A stretch of DNA of 64,000 nucleotides from Micrasema longulum (lineage: Eukaryota; Arthropoda; Insecta; Trichoptera; Brachycentridae): NCBI GenBank assembly GCA_022494885.1, contig JAGVSM010003417.1, forward strand, positions 372,001-436,000, in the 5' to 3' direction. Positions within the stretch are counted from its first letter, which is position 1, and each line of letters opens with the position of its first letter. The translations under genes were made by a program, and so were the position numbers. Positions 32,170-43,884 of the stretch are shown here, piece after piece. The notes below the pieces were generated by a model, which saw nothing but the letters and a program-made list of their open reading frames with translations, was not told the DNA's origin and did no database searches.

Positions 32170-32480
32170 ACAAACAAGTAACAACAGAGATGGAGAACAT
32201 TTTAGAGAAGAGAATATGGAAGCCTAGGGATTTACAGGGCTTATGACTTGTCGTTGGCTGGTTTAAGTGGATACTTTACACACTGTGTAACATTCACCAT
32301 TTGCCCATGTTTGAAGATCCATATTTCTCAATTCTTCCATCTGTTGATTTTAGTGAAGTTAAAGATCTGAAACCTTTATTGTCGTGAAGAGATTCATTTG
32401 ATCGAATTATTTCCAATACTAGACAACGCCTGAAAACAATTGATGACCGTCTATCAAAATGCACCCAGAAACCTTTTTTT
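32170..32480 (+). repeat. element A, forward copy
   Basis: From CAACAGAGATGGAGAACATT through CTTATGACTTGTCGTTGGCT and CACACTGTGTAACATTCACC to ACTAGACAACGCCTGAAAAC. Confidence 0.75.
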
Positions 32481-34440
32481 AATGCAGTTCTTTCAAAACT
32501 AACATGTGTTATCCCATTCTGTGATTTTACCGGAATATTTATATTTTATACCTATTTTTAATCGTTTATTTCCTAACTTGACCCAGTACTTAAATAATAA
32601 ATAAATTCAGCGCTAAACAATTATTAATGTCATGTTAAGAGGTAAGGGTGGGCATTTAGTATTCATGAATATAAAATGATACGATTTAGATTTATGAAAA
32701 TGTTCAAAGCGAAAATCTCTTTTTAAAGTTATTTATTGCCCTGAAAATTTTAAAGCTATTTCTGAGAATTTTACTCAGAAATATTTTTTTTATTCACTAT
32801 CGACCCATTTCAGGGTATTTCATTATAAATTCTACAAGGCTCGATTTTTTGGCCTAGGAGAGTTTAAAACAGCTTATTTCAACTCTCCTAATTTATTAAG
32901 TTAATTGCTATAATATTTTGTGGTGTGAATTTGGACACCGAATCGTTCGTTTTTTTCCTGGCCTTTTCACTTCTCAATTCGGGTGTTCTGGCCAAAGGAC
33001 ACCGAATCGTTGATTGTTCTTGATTCAGAATGCTCAATCAAAATGTACGGAAGACTTTTGCTACAATTTGTGATTACTGCACGATAAAGCCTTACTAATA
33101 TATTTTTATTGATAAACATACCATCGGCTGATAACAACAGTTAAATTTGTTCAAAGAGTGGTTCCACTGTAGCTCCAAAACTTTAATAAGGAAATGTGTT
33201 TTTTTTTTAATATACAATTTTAAATTAATAAGGGTCAAAATACCGACTAGCAGAATTTTTTTTTTCTCCCCGTTTGTAGATTAAAGTTTTTATTTTGAAT
33301 TTATAATTTTGAATTCCCGCGAAAACGGTGCATTGCACTTTCCATGTCACGTACGTCACGTCCCTATACGTCACGTTTCGGTAAAATTTTGAACTTTATT
33401 TATGACCGTTTAAATAGAACATCGTCACGAATCTTGACGTCACAATTACCAAGGCTAAACAAGTCGCGTTTTTGGAGGGATATTTAAAAAAAAAAAATTT
33501 TTTAGAGTTATGTATGAAAACATTTCTCAACAATATCAATATCAATATTGAAGATACAATAAATTTTTCTAAATCCAATTCACATATTTTTATCGGTATT
33601 TGTAGAATGTAATATTTCCCTGGTAAAGCGGCTGGGGACAAAAAAAAATATTGCTATGGTGATAGCTAACCTCACCAAAAGAAGAGGAAGATAACGCTTA
33701 AGAAGACGCCCAGTAGTTTTTCGATAAAACAATTTTCAATAATGAAAATTAAGCTGAAATATTACGAAAATAAAATACAAAAATGAAGAGAGAATACTGG
33801 GCATTAGGTATTATTAATTTGTCTATTGATTTTGACAGCTTCGACAGGTTAAAAATTATTAATTGAGCCGGCATTTACATTCAGCGGATACCTGTTCAAA
33901 ATACAATAATTGATTGGGCAAAGACTTGTCAATTGTGACGGGTAAAAGAGAAATTAAGCAAGCTTCCCTTTGATAAAGATAAGTCAATTATAATAAAGCT
34001 TGCAAATTTTTCATTGAACAAAAAAGACAGGAAAAATTCAGCTTAAAAAATGAATGTAGACAGTGGTAAATATTGCTTTATATTACAAAAGAAAAAAAAT
34101 TGAGAATAACATAGACATTTAGGTATTCACACGTCTTATGACATTATAGCCTCCGAATACTGTAACGTACATATATATTTCATCTAGCCCCGTTTTTAAG
34201 CACCGGGCAAATACTTACATTTCCGACAGTATATTTTGTAGTGTCGGTAAACATTGGCCCGTAATCTGGCAACAAAAATGTTTGACACCGATCATTTGCT
34301 CAAAATATGACGAATACGGAGTAGGAAGCGTGTTTTAAAAAAATACAAGGTTAGATTTTGTTTTCTGACCATCTTGAAGCGATAAACAGATGTAATTAAT
34401 TTTAATTCACAGAATACGATTTAAGTTGATAATGTATAAG
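32480..34440. other. intron between A and B, mostly unassigned
   Basis: No coding domain found. It contains the phrase GGACACCGAATCGTT twice (32933 and 32998) and the CRE-like cluster described separately. Confidence 0.4.
33343..33442. promoter_or_regulatory. CRE-like (ACGTCA) cluster
   Basis: ACGTCACGT occurs at 33354 and 33369, exactly 15 bp apart, with TGTCACGTAC just before and a full palindromic TGACGTCA at 33435-33442. These are CREB/ATF-type sites. A regulatory role is inference. Confidence 0.3.
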
Positions 34441-34443
34441 TAA

Positions 34444-34950
34444 CTAGCTGACCCGACAGACGTTGTACTGCCCGAACGTCAGCTTGCCTTAGAAAAAGAC
34501 TTTTCATTGATGAGTAGGTACCTAGATGCTTGTTTGTGATTAAATTCCAAAACTAAAAATTGTCAATATTAAAAAAATATTGAATTTAAGTAGGTACTTG
34601 CGTATGGTTGAATTCCAAAACATAAAATACATATTTTTTCAAATATGGCATTATTTTTGCAAACGTTAAGCTCCGTTCGTCTCACCAACAAAAGGGTGTA
34701 CTTATGTAGGAATACGATTTTTAAAAAGGTATTAAATTTAATATTATTTTAGTATTACCAAAAATCCAATACAAATAAATAAATGGGTAGAAATTATAAG
34801 GAATTTAAGGAAAAAATCTGGTTGAGGTCCACAAAAATCAAATGTTGTTTGTAAACATTAAAAAAAAACTTTATTACACACAAAAAAAAAACATCTTTAA
34901 ATCGTTTAAGCCGTTTAAGAGGAGTACGGTGACATCACACGTACAGAGGA
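34444..34950 (-). mobile_element. non-autonomous Helitron-like element, copy 2
   Basis: The minus strand ends CTGTCGGGTCAGCTAG followed by T, with a 6-bp hairpin (GACGTT...AACGTC) about 12 bp upstream. It starts TCCTCTGTACGTGTGATGTC. Same design and shared blocks as 4244-4763. Confidence 0.55.
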
Positions 34951-35634
34951 ATAATATATAAAAATATTAGGTTTTTATTATTTTTTTTACGTTAAATTTT
35001 TTTCAATAATTTTCCCTCTTTCGTCTGCAAGTGTATAAACTACAGGCGACACAACTTTCACTATTATAGACTATATATAGCGTGGTGCGAGTTTCGCTGA
35101 AAAAAACTATTCCTTTTGAATTTACAAAGATTTTCTTCTATACTATTAGACCCACAGAATAAACAACTGATTTTCTGCGTAGATTATAAGCCTGAGCGTT
35201 CTTCTGATACGAAGAGAATAAGTTGCTTTAACTATCTCAAATATATCAGCAAGCTCCGTCAACTTGTTGAGGTATTATTCTCGACTCTCAACTGATAAGT
35301 CCGACAGATTAGTAGGCGCGGAATTGTGTCTAGTATGCAAATCACCATTTAAAATTTGTTTCCTGCCAAAAAATAAGAAAAACGGTGTAAACAACGTAGC
35401 TAGATCAACAGTGCTGTTCATAGCTGCGCAGACGTGATATAATATGGCCCACCAATTTCTGTGGTTTTGTTCAACCATCATTGCAATACCTGTTAGGACT
35501 ACTAGACACAATTTGCCATTTCATATAGAAATTGCTACAGCAAATTATGCTATTAATTCACCTATTTGAAGATTGCATAGTCTAGGGAACCAGATTAGTT
35601 GCATTGAAATTCTTCAAACTAGCCAAATCGAATT

Positions 35635-36105
35635 TAAACTTTAAATTTATTTCAACAGAGAGGGAAAACATTATTGAGAAGGGAATATGGAAGTCTAAAC
35701 ATTCACAAGGCTTATGACCTGTCATTGGCTGGTTTAAGTGGCCACTTACACACTGTGTAACATCCACCATTCTGCAAATGTTTTAACATCAACATTTCCT
35801 CAACTCTTCCATCTGTTGACTTTTGTGAAGTAAAAGAGCTAAAACCTTTATCACGTGGGTGAGATTCATCCGGCTGAACCAAATCACCTACTAGGCAACG
35901 CCTGAAAACAATTTTCCAATTTTTATACTTCTTCTTTTACCAGGTAGTTAATTCAACAATGTTTGAGTATGTCCAAATGCTTACAAACTGGCTGGATTTC
36001 CTCTCAAGTTCATATTTAAATTTATTTCAACTGAGAGGGAAAACATTATTGAGAAGGGAATATGGAAGTCTAGGCATTCGCGGGGCTTATGACCTGTCTG
36101 TGAAA
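35635..36105 (+). repeat. element A, partial head-to-tail dimer
   Basis: TTAAATTTATTTCAACAGAG at 35641 recurs as TTAAATTTATTTCAACTGAG at 36016, giving a period near 375-385 bp with almost the whole unit between. It includes AATCACCTACTAGGCAACGC and TTTGAGTATGTCCAAATGCT. Confidence 0.8.
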
Positions 36106-36109
36106 TTGT

Positions 36110-37495
36110 TTAGGAATCTAACTACTGTTGAAATATTAAAATTTATTTGTAGAAAGTTAAAAATAAATGTTTAAATAAATACATTTTAAATATACGTATG
36201 CCAAGATTTTTTAAACTTTATTTTTAAAATTTTTAAATATTTAAATAGGTATCATAGTTTCATTTTTTTAATGTTGTGAACCCCTGAAATCTTAGCACAA
36301 GACAGTTTGCATTGCAAAACAGTACAGAAAACGCCGCGTACGCACATCAAACTGAAGCCGACAAAATTACTCATTATTGAGTAGTTTTATATTTTGGCCA
36401 TTAGTTACTCCGTAGACGTTGGTTAGTACGCAACTACCGATTTAAATTCAATTGCGTCGCGTTGTGTCGTTGTTAAGTGTAAAAATACTGCTGGGATTAA
36501 AAAAGAATAGGGTGGGATCACATTATTTATTTATTTGATTATTTTACTGTCTGTAAGATTGTTAAATAAAACAAGGCGGACATTTTGTCAGTATTGCCAG
36601 GGCAGCCGAAATTTTTATCCGGCTTTGTATTAATAAGCCTTAGTATGATTAATTTGACTAAATTAAAAAATTATTTGCTTACGTTTGCCTACTAAAAATA
36701 CCAGTTTTTTTTATTGTCCAGTAAGTAAAATATTTTTTGTGGTAAAAAATAACACAAAATTTTCTTATATTTGTGTTACGATAATATATCGTTCGCAACA
36801 TTACGTGGTCAATTCACGCAAATATAGCATGTTTTCTAAATTCTTTAAATTCGAGATAAATACAATCCATTTTACTACTGAAAAATGTGACAGATGACAG
36901 ATCGCGGGCTTTTCCCGACGCTATACCACGTTGGACTCAGGTATAAGCGTGAAATAAGTTTCAACGGCCGTTATCCCAGCTCCATACTGAGTATAACTTT
37001 ATGCGAGTTTCATGAGTTAGAATATTCACTATACTATGCTTACTCAACCGCTACGCCTATGGATAATTTAATACCAGATTTATAAGTGAGGCTCTACGAT
37101 TGCACCATTAAGTACGGATTTAGGTTTGATGAGGATGATAAATATAATGGCCGGACGGAAGATAAATAAATTTATTTATGAAATTAGGTACACAAATACA
37201 TAGTTAATATTATGCAAACTGATTGCTTATTAATGATATTTGATGCGGATGTACATTGGGCATTTAAATATTGACAAATTGAGGCCAATCAATATGAAAG
37301 TCTCTATGATATGGAATCAATACGGAATAGATACCTATTTTGTATGAAATAATGGGAAATAACGGGAAGCATTTCATTGAACAACGGCAGTAAATAACAT
37401 TTGAAATACTTAGTGCAGACCGCTGAATGATTCATCTATTTATTCATGAATTTTTTCACATTATGTACAATAATAAACATTAAATAATGTTGACA
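36110..37495. other. intron between A and B, no recognised feature
   Basis: AT-rich with short open frames that have no domain. No splice-bounded exon of the host gene found. Confidence 0.4.
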
Positions 37496-37497
37496 TA

Positions 37498-38045
37498 TTA
37501 CAACAGAGATGAAGAACATTTTAGAGAAGGTAATAAAGTAGTCTAGGCATCTACAGGGCTTACGAACTGTCATTGGCTGGTTTAAGTTTAAGTGGCCATT
37601 TTTTATATATTTTAGTTTTTTATTATTTATTATGTTAATGAAAATTAGGTTAATTGGATGAATAACGTTTTTTTATTGTTAATATTATGTTAACTTTGTT
37701 AAATAGCTAATCTTAGCTATGTTTCACATTTTGTAAATTGTTTCCCGCGGCACGGGACACCCCAGTAAAGGAACATTATTCTGTATAAAAAAGAATACAA
37801 ACAATATAAAAGTACAACTAAATAAAATAAATTTTACACATTGTGTAACATTCACCATTCTGCCCATATTTGAACATTTCTATTTCTTCAATTCTTTCAT
37901 CTGTTGATGTTCATGAAGTTAAAAAGACGAAACCTTTATTTATACGGGTAAGGTTTATCTATTGTAATATGTTAATATTCACAGCTCCCAGGGAGTTGAA
38001 TCCAGTCCTTAGCTACAAAAATTTGGACAAACTTAAAATTTTGTT
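37498..38045 (+). repeat. element A split by an insertion
   Basis: The first part (37498-37615: ACAACAGAGATGAAGAACAT ... TTTAAGTGGCC) and second part (37835-38045: TTTACACATTGTGTAACATT ... TTGGACAAACTTAAAATTTT) flank about 215 bp of LINE 3-prime UTR. Confidence 0.7.
37618..37833 (+). mobile_element. LINE 3-prime UTR inserted in element A
   Basis: TTATTATTTATTATGTTAATG, ATTAGGTTAATTGGATGAAT, TTTGTTAAATAGCTAAT and ATGTTTCAC align with 63585-63705. It ends in an AAATAAAATAAA tail. TTTT borders both sides. Confidence 0.55.
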
Positions 38046-38047
38046 AG

Positions 38048-38235
38048 TAAATAATGTTATAATCGGGTTGTGGTCCTGTGGCTAGTGTCTCGAACTCACG
38101 GATTAAAGGTCTGTGGTTCGAATCCCACTCTACAATTACTTGATTCCCAATTTTCTTATAGTGAGTTATTTACAACTCGTTGAAAATGGCCCTTAAAATT
38201 GAATATTTGGGCAAATCATCGGAACGTCAATATAT
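38048..38235 (+). mobile_element. tRNA-headed SINE, family 2
   Basis: GGTTGTGGTCCTGTGGCTAG, B box GTGGTTCGAATCCCAC and the family body to ATATTTGGGCAAATC. Confidence 0.8.
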
Positions 38236-38252
38236 TTTTTTAATCATATCCG

Positions 38253-38400
38253 TAGTGTACTGGTAAAGACGTTTAACTTACTCACAGAAGGTTTCGGGTT
38301 CGGTTCCCGGCGAATAAAAATTAAAACGTGATTTTTTTCATGCTTGGGTTTTGTGTTGTAATTCACTTCTGTAATTGGGCCTCCTGGCCTGTTGTGAAGA
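38253..38400 (+). mobile_element. tRNA-headed SINE, family 1
   Basis: CATATCCGTAGTGTACTGGT, B box GGGTTCGGTTCCCGG, then GGGCCTCCTGGCCTGTTGTG. Adjacent to a family-2 copy. Confidence 0.7.
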
Positions 38401-38500
38401 CACTTAACAATATAATTAATTTAATTACATTAAATAAGAATTGATATTCTGTTGCAATGTTTGATAACAGTACCGTTCTGTGTGTAAAATAGAACCACAG

Positions 38501-38585
38501 CCCTAGACGAGCGTTTTCTACTCGATGTCTACCCTCAGGTAAAAATTCTGAAAGAGCAAATTGAGTGGCGTTACGAATAACTCTT
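38501..38585 (+). repeat. SINE family 3, 5-prime module alone
   Basis: CTAGACGAGCGTTTTCTACT ... CTACCCTCAGGTAAAAATTC ... AAATTGAGTGG. The tRNA-like part does not follow. Confidence 0.5.
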
Positions 38586-38654
38586 GTATAACATGGGTTA
38601 GAAAATGGTACAAGATTTTATTAATATTTATTTTAACTGAAAAATTACAAGTTA

Positions 38655-38755
38655 CCGTATTTTGCGGACGATAAGACGCATCGGATCTTAAGTCGCACCG
38701 TAATTTTCGGGTGAATTTTCTGAGTAAAAAAGTGCGTTTTATGGTCTGAAAAATC
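38655..38755. repeat. CCGTATTTTGCGGACGATAAG repeat, second copy
   Basis: ACCGTATTTTGCGGACGATA then AGACGCATCGG, with an inverted-type GTGCGTTTTATGG at the far end. Lies about 80 bp outside exon A on its intron-B side. Confidence 0.5.
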
Positions 38756-38836
38756 AGATAATATCGATAGTCCCTTCTAAAATCTAAAATAATATTACTA
38801 AAAAAGAGTCAATTACAATTATTAAAAGACACTTAC

Positions 38837-38958
38837 CAGTAAAGATATGGTTTCTCTCTTTCGATGTTGACTGAATTGATGGGATCCAGACGGAACCACG
38901 TTGTGAAGGTAAATCCGCTCTCGTGTGGCCACCTCGCCAACGGCGGCAAAACAACAGC
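38837..38958 (-). CDS. rg: neurobeachin exon A (start of LamG/ConA-like domain)
   Basis: This 122-bp exon encodes 40 residues plus two bases of a split Cys codon. It starts [20 protein letters not shown] and continues to KPYLY. Family members share an LPPLA-x-WP-x(3)-GFT-x-(N/H/T)TW-(F/L)R-(L/M)DP core, the first beta strands of the concanavalin-A-like domain. The acceptor is a pyrimidine-rich tract ending in CAG and the donor is GTAAGT (rc of 38831-38836). The 5-prime junction is phase 0. The 3-prime junction leaves TG, and the first base C of exon B completes TGC (Cys), giving YLYCFKTSKG as expected. It is the most upstream exon I can place; the preceding family exon should end near a FPGSSA-like sequence that I could not find in the 25 kb to the right. 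Confidence 0.95.
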
Positions 38959-39364
38959 CTGTAAAAAAGCACGAATAAATTAATAAATACACCTTTTTAC
39001 AATTCGCTTACATTACGCGGGGTTGTAGCCTAAAATACATCATTATTCCGAGTGCACTCCCTAGTTCCCTAAAGAGCCTCTAGGCATCTCTGTCAGCTAC
39101 CAGCTCCTGCCCATCCTCCTAAGTCAAGGTCACGTCCCGTTCTGACAAGCTGCCGAGGAACTGCGTCAGCAGCGGACGTCCAGGACGTCGAGAACCTAGT
39201 GCCCTACTAAATAGGTAAGCGTGGTTTAGGCTCTCAGGAGGCGTCCGCAGTATTGCCGCTTCCTATTTATATGACGTAACTATTTTGGATGTATAAGAGT
39301 TACGCCTTTTTTTAATGACGTATTAAAAAAAACATAAGATACGCCCTTTTTATATGTAGGCAGA

Positions 39365-39680
39365 AATAAATTTTAATTTATTTCAACAGAGAGGGAAAAC
39401 ATTTTTGAGAAGGGAATATGGAAGTCTAGGGCTAATGACCTGTCATTGGCTGGTTTAAGTGGCCACTTTACACACTGTGTAACATTCACCATTCTGCCCA
39501 TGTTTCAACATCCACATTTCCACAATTCTTCCATCTGTTGACTTTTGTGAAGTAAAAGAGCTGAAACCTTTATCACGTGGGCGAGATTCATCCGGCTGGA
39601 CCAAATCACCTACTAGGCAACGCCTGAAAACTATTTTCCAATTTTTATACTTCTTCTTTTACTAGGTTTTTAATTTAACT
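39365..39680 (+). repeat. element A, forward copy
   Basis: TTTATTTCAACAGAGAGGGA ... GACCTGTCATTGGCTGGTTT ... AATCACCTACTAGGCAACGC ... TTTATACTTCTTCTTTTAC. One of the best-preserved copies. Confidence 0.8.
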
Positions 39681-40492
39681 GGACATACTTAAAGATGTTG
39701 CAGTATTAAATGTTTAAAATAATTCAATCCTATTTTTAATTTGTCAAATAATAAAAAATAAACAAATTTGAGATGAATAAGTTACTCTTCTACTTAAAAA
39801 TATAATAATAATATCATAATAATAAAATAATACCAAATAACAAAATAATAATAAAAATTCCACACAAGTCACGGTCAAAATAGTTTCGTTTCAATGAAAT
39901 AAAAAAAATTACAATAATCTTCGCAATGACCTAAAAAATAATATAAAAGTAAACAAATTCAAAGTATTATATGTATGTATATTTATATGTATATTTTTTC
40001 TTTTTCTGTTTATTTCGCATAATTAGAATTTTTTACTTATGTAAGTATATTCGAAATCATAAAACTTCGAATCGCTAAGTAAGTCACTCTCCAAGCACAA
40101 GAGTTAACCTCTTTTTTGGATAATTAAAGTTATAACATCATTAGATGTATCATTTATGTAACTATATTAATGAATAATATTTTTTAAATGTGCCTTTTTA
40201 AAATGACAACATTTTAGAGCAAAAAAATCAGTTGCGTCTTTTTTTTAAACAACATTATTGTAGGATGGATGAATGTAAATGACGCGGATTTTATATGACG
40301 GCATTATTTTAAAATAAAAATATATTACGCCCAATCTTCGTACGATAGGAATATTGAAAAAAAAATAAGTAACGTCCCTTTTAAACAATATTTTTAAAGG
40401 ATATTGAAGGCGGCAACAAAATGATCGATGGGTTCTTAAGAAAGTGGTGATGTTATCTAGCATAAATTATTTTGGCATAAATTATGTAAATA

Positions 40493-41245
40493 AAAGACGA
40501 GTGATACTTTAATCCACAAATTTGGAATATCCAGTGACCGGTTTCATCGCTTTTGCGACATTTTCGAGGCTGGTATATTTATTAAGGAGTTCAATGTATT
40601 TATACAAAACAGAGGTAAGGATAGATAATTCAAAATCATATGAAAGTACACCATTTTTTTAAATTAAAAAATAATTCATATTGCACCTAAAGACCATAAA
40701 CTTGATAAACTGGAAATTCTCGAAATAAATAGATTAAAAAATAAACCCGACGTTTAATAACTTAAGGAACAGATAACACACGTGCATTCTCCATTACTAT
40801 ACCCATTTTGAATATTTTAAGTTTATTAAAAAAAAAAATTAAAATAAAATTAATAAAAGAATAAATAAAAAAATAAATTATTCATTAATTTAAAATAAAT
40901 ATTTTTACTAATGACTTTTTACCCTTTGTTTTTCAGAAATTATAATTGACAACAATCACACTCACGAAGGATGGGACACTAAAAATAAAACACTTAAACT
41001 CATTAAAATAGCATTATATCAACTCTTTAGTTAAACCGAAATTTTTTTGATAATAATCCTTAAGATAAAAATAACTGTATTTAATTTACTTAAATATAAT
41101 TTTGAATTCTCTATCCTAACCTCTGTTTTGTATAAATACATTGAATTTCTTAACAAAGTTACCAGTCTCGAAGTTGTCGCGAAAGCGATGAAACCAGTCA
41201 TTGAATATTTCAAATTTGTGGATTAAAGTATAACTCGTCTTTTAT
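40493..41245. mobile_element. Penelope-like remnant with inverted terminal arms
   Basis: Arms of about 150-180 bp are inverted copies: AAAGACGAGTGATACTTTAA with GACCGGTTTCATCGC (left) against GCGATGAAACCAGTC with TATAACTCGTCTTTTA (right). Each arm holds a TCGC-N4-GCGA hairpin followed by TGAAACC(G/A)GTCA on the appropriate strand, resembling hammerhead helix II, GAAA box and helix III/cleavage site in Penelope-like pseudo-LTRs. No RT or GIY-YIG sequence remains between the arms. Confidence 0.45.
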
Positions 41246-41672
41246 TTAGATAATAAATAACAATGAACTTTTATCAAGAATTTTCACTTACAAACTTAAA
41301 TTTTTTGATGTTAAGTTTTTAAAAAATATAAATTGTGGAATAAATTGACGTTACGCCCTTTTTTCATAATGATGACGGCAATACTTAAGTTTTTGTCCCG
41401 GACACAGATGTCGCCAAAGCAGTAATACCGCATTAGGCAAGCCGAGTGCATGTGTCCCTTGCAGGCTTAGTAGTGTTAACTTGCTAGTACAAAGTTACAT
41501 TGTGTACTTATTAGTGATGCGAATAATCGAATTAATTTAAAATTAACGTATTTATTTATTTTGTTTTATTTTATTCGGAATTTTTACAGCTATTACATGA
41601 AAAATTGTAGAAATATATTATTAATTCTAGGTCAAATAAAAAAATCCACTTTTAATCTTATCATACATAATA

Positions 41673-41885
41673 TACACGGTTTTTCAGGGCCAGACCGCGA
41701 AAGTTCCGAAAAACATTTCTTACTGTAGGTTAAAAAAAAAAAACAATTTTTTTCCCAAAAAGTCATTAAAAAAAATAAAAAAAACATGATCTCAAGATGT
41801 AGTAAATTCCTTATTACTCTGACAAGCTGCCCTTCCACAAACCCCTACCCTTCTCCTACCCAGCCGCTCTAAATTTCTCACTTTT
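41673..41885 (+). mobile_element. half copy of the palindromic MITE
   Basis: Starts CACGGTTTTTCAGGGCCAGA and includes AAACCCCTACC and CTCCTACCCAGCCGCT like 21613-21780, but the right arm is absent. Confidence 0.65.
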
Positions 41886-41899
41886 CACTTTACTTTTCA

Positions 41900-42310
41900 C
41901 AAAATTTCATTTATTTATTTTATTATATTTTATTTTATTTGACATTTTTACAGCTATTATATAAACAAAATATATTAAAAGTACTAGAGCCAATTTAAAA
42001 AATCCACCGTAAATCTAATGACACATAATATAATAAGAAAATAGTTTACGTAATTGTATGCGTGTGACGTTTATATTCATGTGTATGTGAATGTGTGTAT
42101 GCGTGTTATGAATGAGGGAGAGGGTACATGTGCATGTGAGAATAAATGATGGAGAGGGTGTGTGTGTGTGGTTGCGTAAGTATAAAAAAAATAATTGTTT
42201 AAAACTTGTAATTATATTAAAAATGGTACAAGAAAGAAAGATCTTGGTAAAAAGTTTGAAACCTTTTTGTTAAAATTTAAATCAAGAAATGTTATAAATT
42301 GCATAATTAA
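41900..42310 (+). repeat. dispersed repeat shared with 30880-31250
   Basis: Includes TTTTTACAGCTATTATATAA, AGCCAATTTAAAAAATCCAC and TATATTAAAAATGGTACAAG, plus a GTGTGTG-rich stretch at 42155-42172. Confidence 0.5.
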
Positions 42311-42639
42311 AAGAATGTTAAGAGGATATGCAACAGCAGAGCGGTTTCATGAATAGGTTATTTGAATATAGTTTTTCTGTCACTCTTTTGCACATGCCTC
42401 TTAAAAAGGCAACTACAAGTTGGGCTGATTATGCCAGCTAAGATGGATACTGCAATGAAAATGAGAATATTTATGGTCAGTGTCGTGAGTAGGCGCTACT
42501 TAGGGGTGAATTTAAGGCGAAACAAAATTGAACAGTGCTAATTAAGAGACATAAAGTAACGACGGTTCGATTGATTCCGAAACTTCCCGAACGGGAGACG
42601 CATTTCCGAGAGGTCTAGTGTTTACAAATATGTTTACTG

Positions 42640-42710
42640 GACTGGCACCTGAAGTGCAAGACTAATTACCTTACTTTCATGATTTTTCCATCTCCGACAG
42701 ATCAAATGCG
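42640..42710 (+). repeat. SINE family 3, tail fragment
   Basis: GGACTGGCACCTGAAGTGCA then AGACTAATTACCTTACTTTC, matching the body at 17600-17640 (reverse) and 23365. Confidence 0.45.
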
Positions 42711-42714
42711 TGCG

Positions 42715-43395
42715 GAAAAATATTCCTATAGATGCAATTAAAGCTTTTGTAAATGCTTATGTCGTTTCGCGTCTAGATTACAAAATATAAAACTAATCAA
42801 ACTAACTAATAAACTTCAAATTAACTAATAAACTAACTAATAAATCAAATTAACTAATAAACTTCAATCTGTTTTCAATGCAGCAGCAAGGTTCATTACG
42901 GGAGTAAAGAAATATTCGCACATCTCACAACATCTTCGAGATTTGCACTGGTTAAAAAGCCAAGAGAGAATAAAATACAAGCTTTGCTGGACAGTATTCA
43001 AATCCCTTCATGAAATGGCTCCAAAATACATATCGGACCTTTGTTTTAGGGAAAACAGTTGTCAAAAAAAATCTACTCTTAGGTCAGCATTTGATTCAGG
43101 CAGAGGAAAACTTGTCGAAATCCGGCGTTCCCCAAACACTCGATTTGGAGATCGTGTTTTTGCCGTTGCCGGCCCCTCTGCCTGGAACCAATCGCCTTCA
43201 AACTTACGAATCATCAACAGTCCAAGCCAGTTTAGATCTCAACTAAAATCCCACTTCTTTAGACTATCATACCCTTAATTTTAAATCTAGAAATATAATC
43301 ACTTTAGTTTAGTTAGAATGTAAGTTAAGGTATACAATAGTAAAGCGCCCTTGAGGTGATTTTTCACAAAAATGGCGTTATATAATTCAGACAAA
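42715..43395 (+). mobile_element. CR1/L2-like LINE ORF2 C-terminus with hairpin tail
   Basis: The 42943-43278 frame starts MHWLKSQERIKYKLCWTVFK and contains MAPKYISDLC, TRFGDRVFAVAGPSAWN and LKSHFFRLSYP-stop. The FGDRxFAVAGPxxWN block is a hallmark of this LINE group's last domain. Before it, NAYVVSRLDY fits the upstream RT thumb. The 3-prime tail AAAGCGCCCTTGAGGTGA ... AATGGCGTTATATAA is the group's conserved terminal hairpin. Confidence 0.85.
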
Positions 43396-43574
43396 TATTA
43401 TTATTACACGTTCTCTCTCGAACTTATTTCGCTGTCGGAGCGGAGGGAGAGTCGATACTTTTTGCAAAATCAGCCATCGCTTCTCTAGAAAGCCTCAATA
43501 TCCCCCAATTTTCTCTGGGACTTCCACCGCCCCTCCGAAGACCTTCAGCGCCCACTTTGAGACAAAACTGATGT

Positions 43575-43630
43575 AACAGATGACCAAAATACGCTGCATT
43601 CGGTTTACTAATGCAGTCCCGGGAAAAGGG
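43575..43630 (+). repeat. SINE family 3, conserved tail fragment
   Basis: ACAGATGACCAAAATACGCT then GCATTCGGTTTACTAATGCA, as at 23410-23450 and 59800-59825. Confidence 0.45.
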
Positions 43631-43884
43631 GAAAGATGATAAATACAATTTAGATCCACAAGATACGCACATCACTAATACGTAGCTTATATTTAAGCCG
43701 GTCCATCTTAAACTAACTTTATGAAATATTCCCTTAACTGCAGAAACAGGAACTAGCCTTATGATTCCGGCGAATGGGTTTGTGCATTTGGGAATAAGTT
43801 GTACCAAGTAAATTTACTTGGGAGTGTCAGGAGAACTTAGAATTATGGCTAGGGGGGACATTTACCCAGAAACGGATTGAAAAC

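Larger units (their letters stand above)
951..38958 (-). other. rg: Central part of a neurobeachin/rugose orthologue (gene span within window)
   Basis: One minus-strand gene, recognised as insect neurobeachin (rugose in Drosophila), a BEACH-domain scaffold protein linked in animals to membrane traffic, synapse function and PKA anchoring. Seven exon positions splice in frame: A (38837-38958), B, C, D1 or D2, E, F and G (951-1164). Intron lengths are roughly 12.9, 4.3, 6.8, 11.8 (D1 to E) and 1.0 kb, then 197 bp. Exons A to E encode the concanavalin-A/LamG-like domain and F to G the beginning of the armadillo-like DUF4704 region. The PH-BEACH-WD40 part must lie off the left edge and the N-terminal armadillo region off the right. 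Every junction has GT/AG signals and matching phase, and no exon has an internal stop, so the locus appears functional. The alternative LRBA is unlikely because insects generally keep a single gene of this type. Confidence 0.95.

Noticed and set aside
39021..39290. GC-rich stretch upstream of exon A considered as the preceding neurobeachin exon
   Set aside because: No frame on the minus strand gives the expected family sequence, and splice sites with suitable phase are lacking.
43010..43246. A 78-codon plus frame overlapping the CR1-like ORF
   Set aside because: It is a shifted-frame shadow of the 42943-43278 ORF2 tail.
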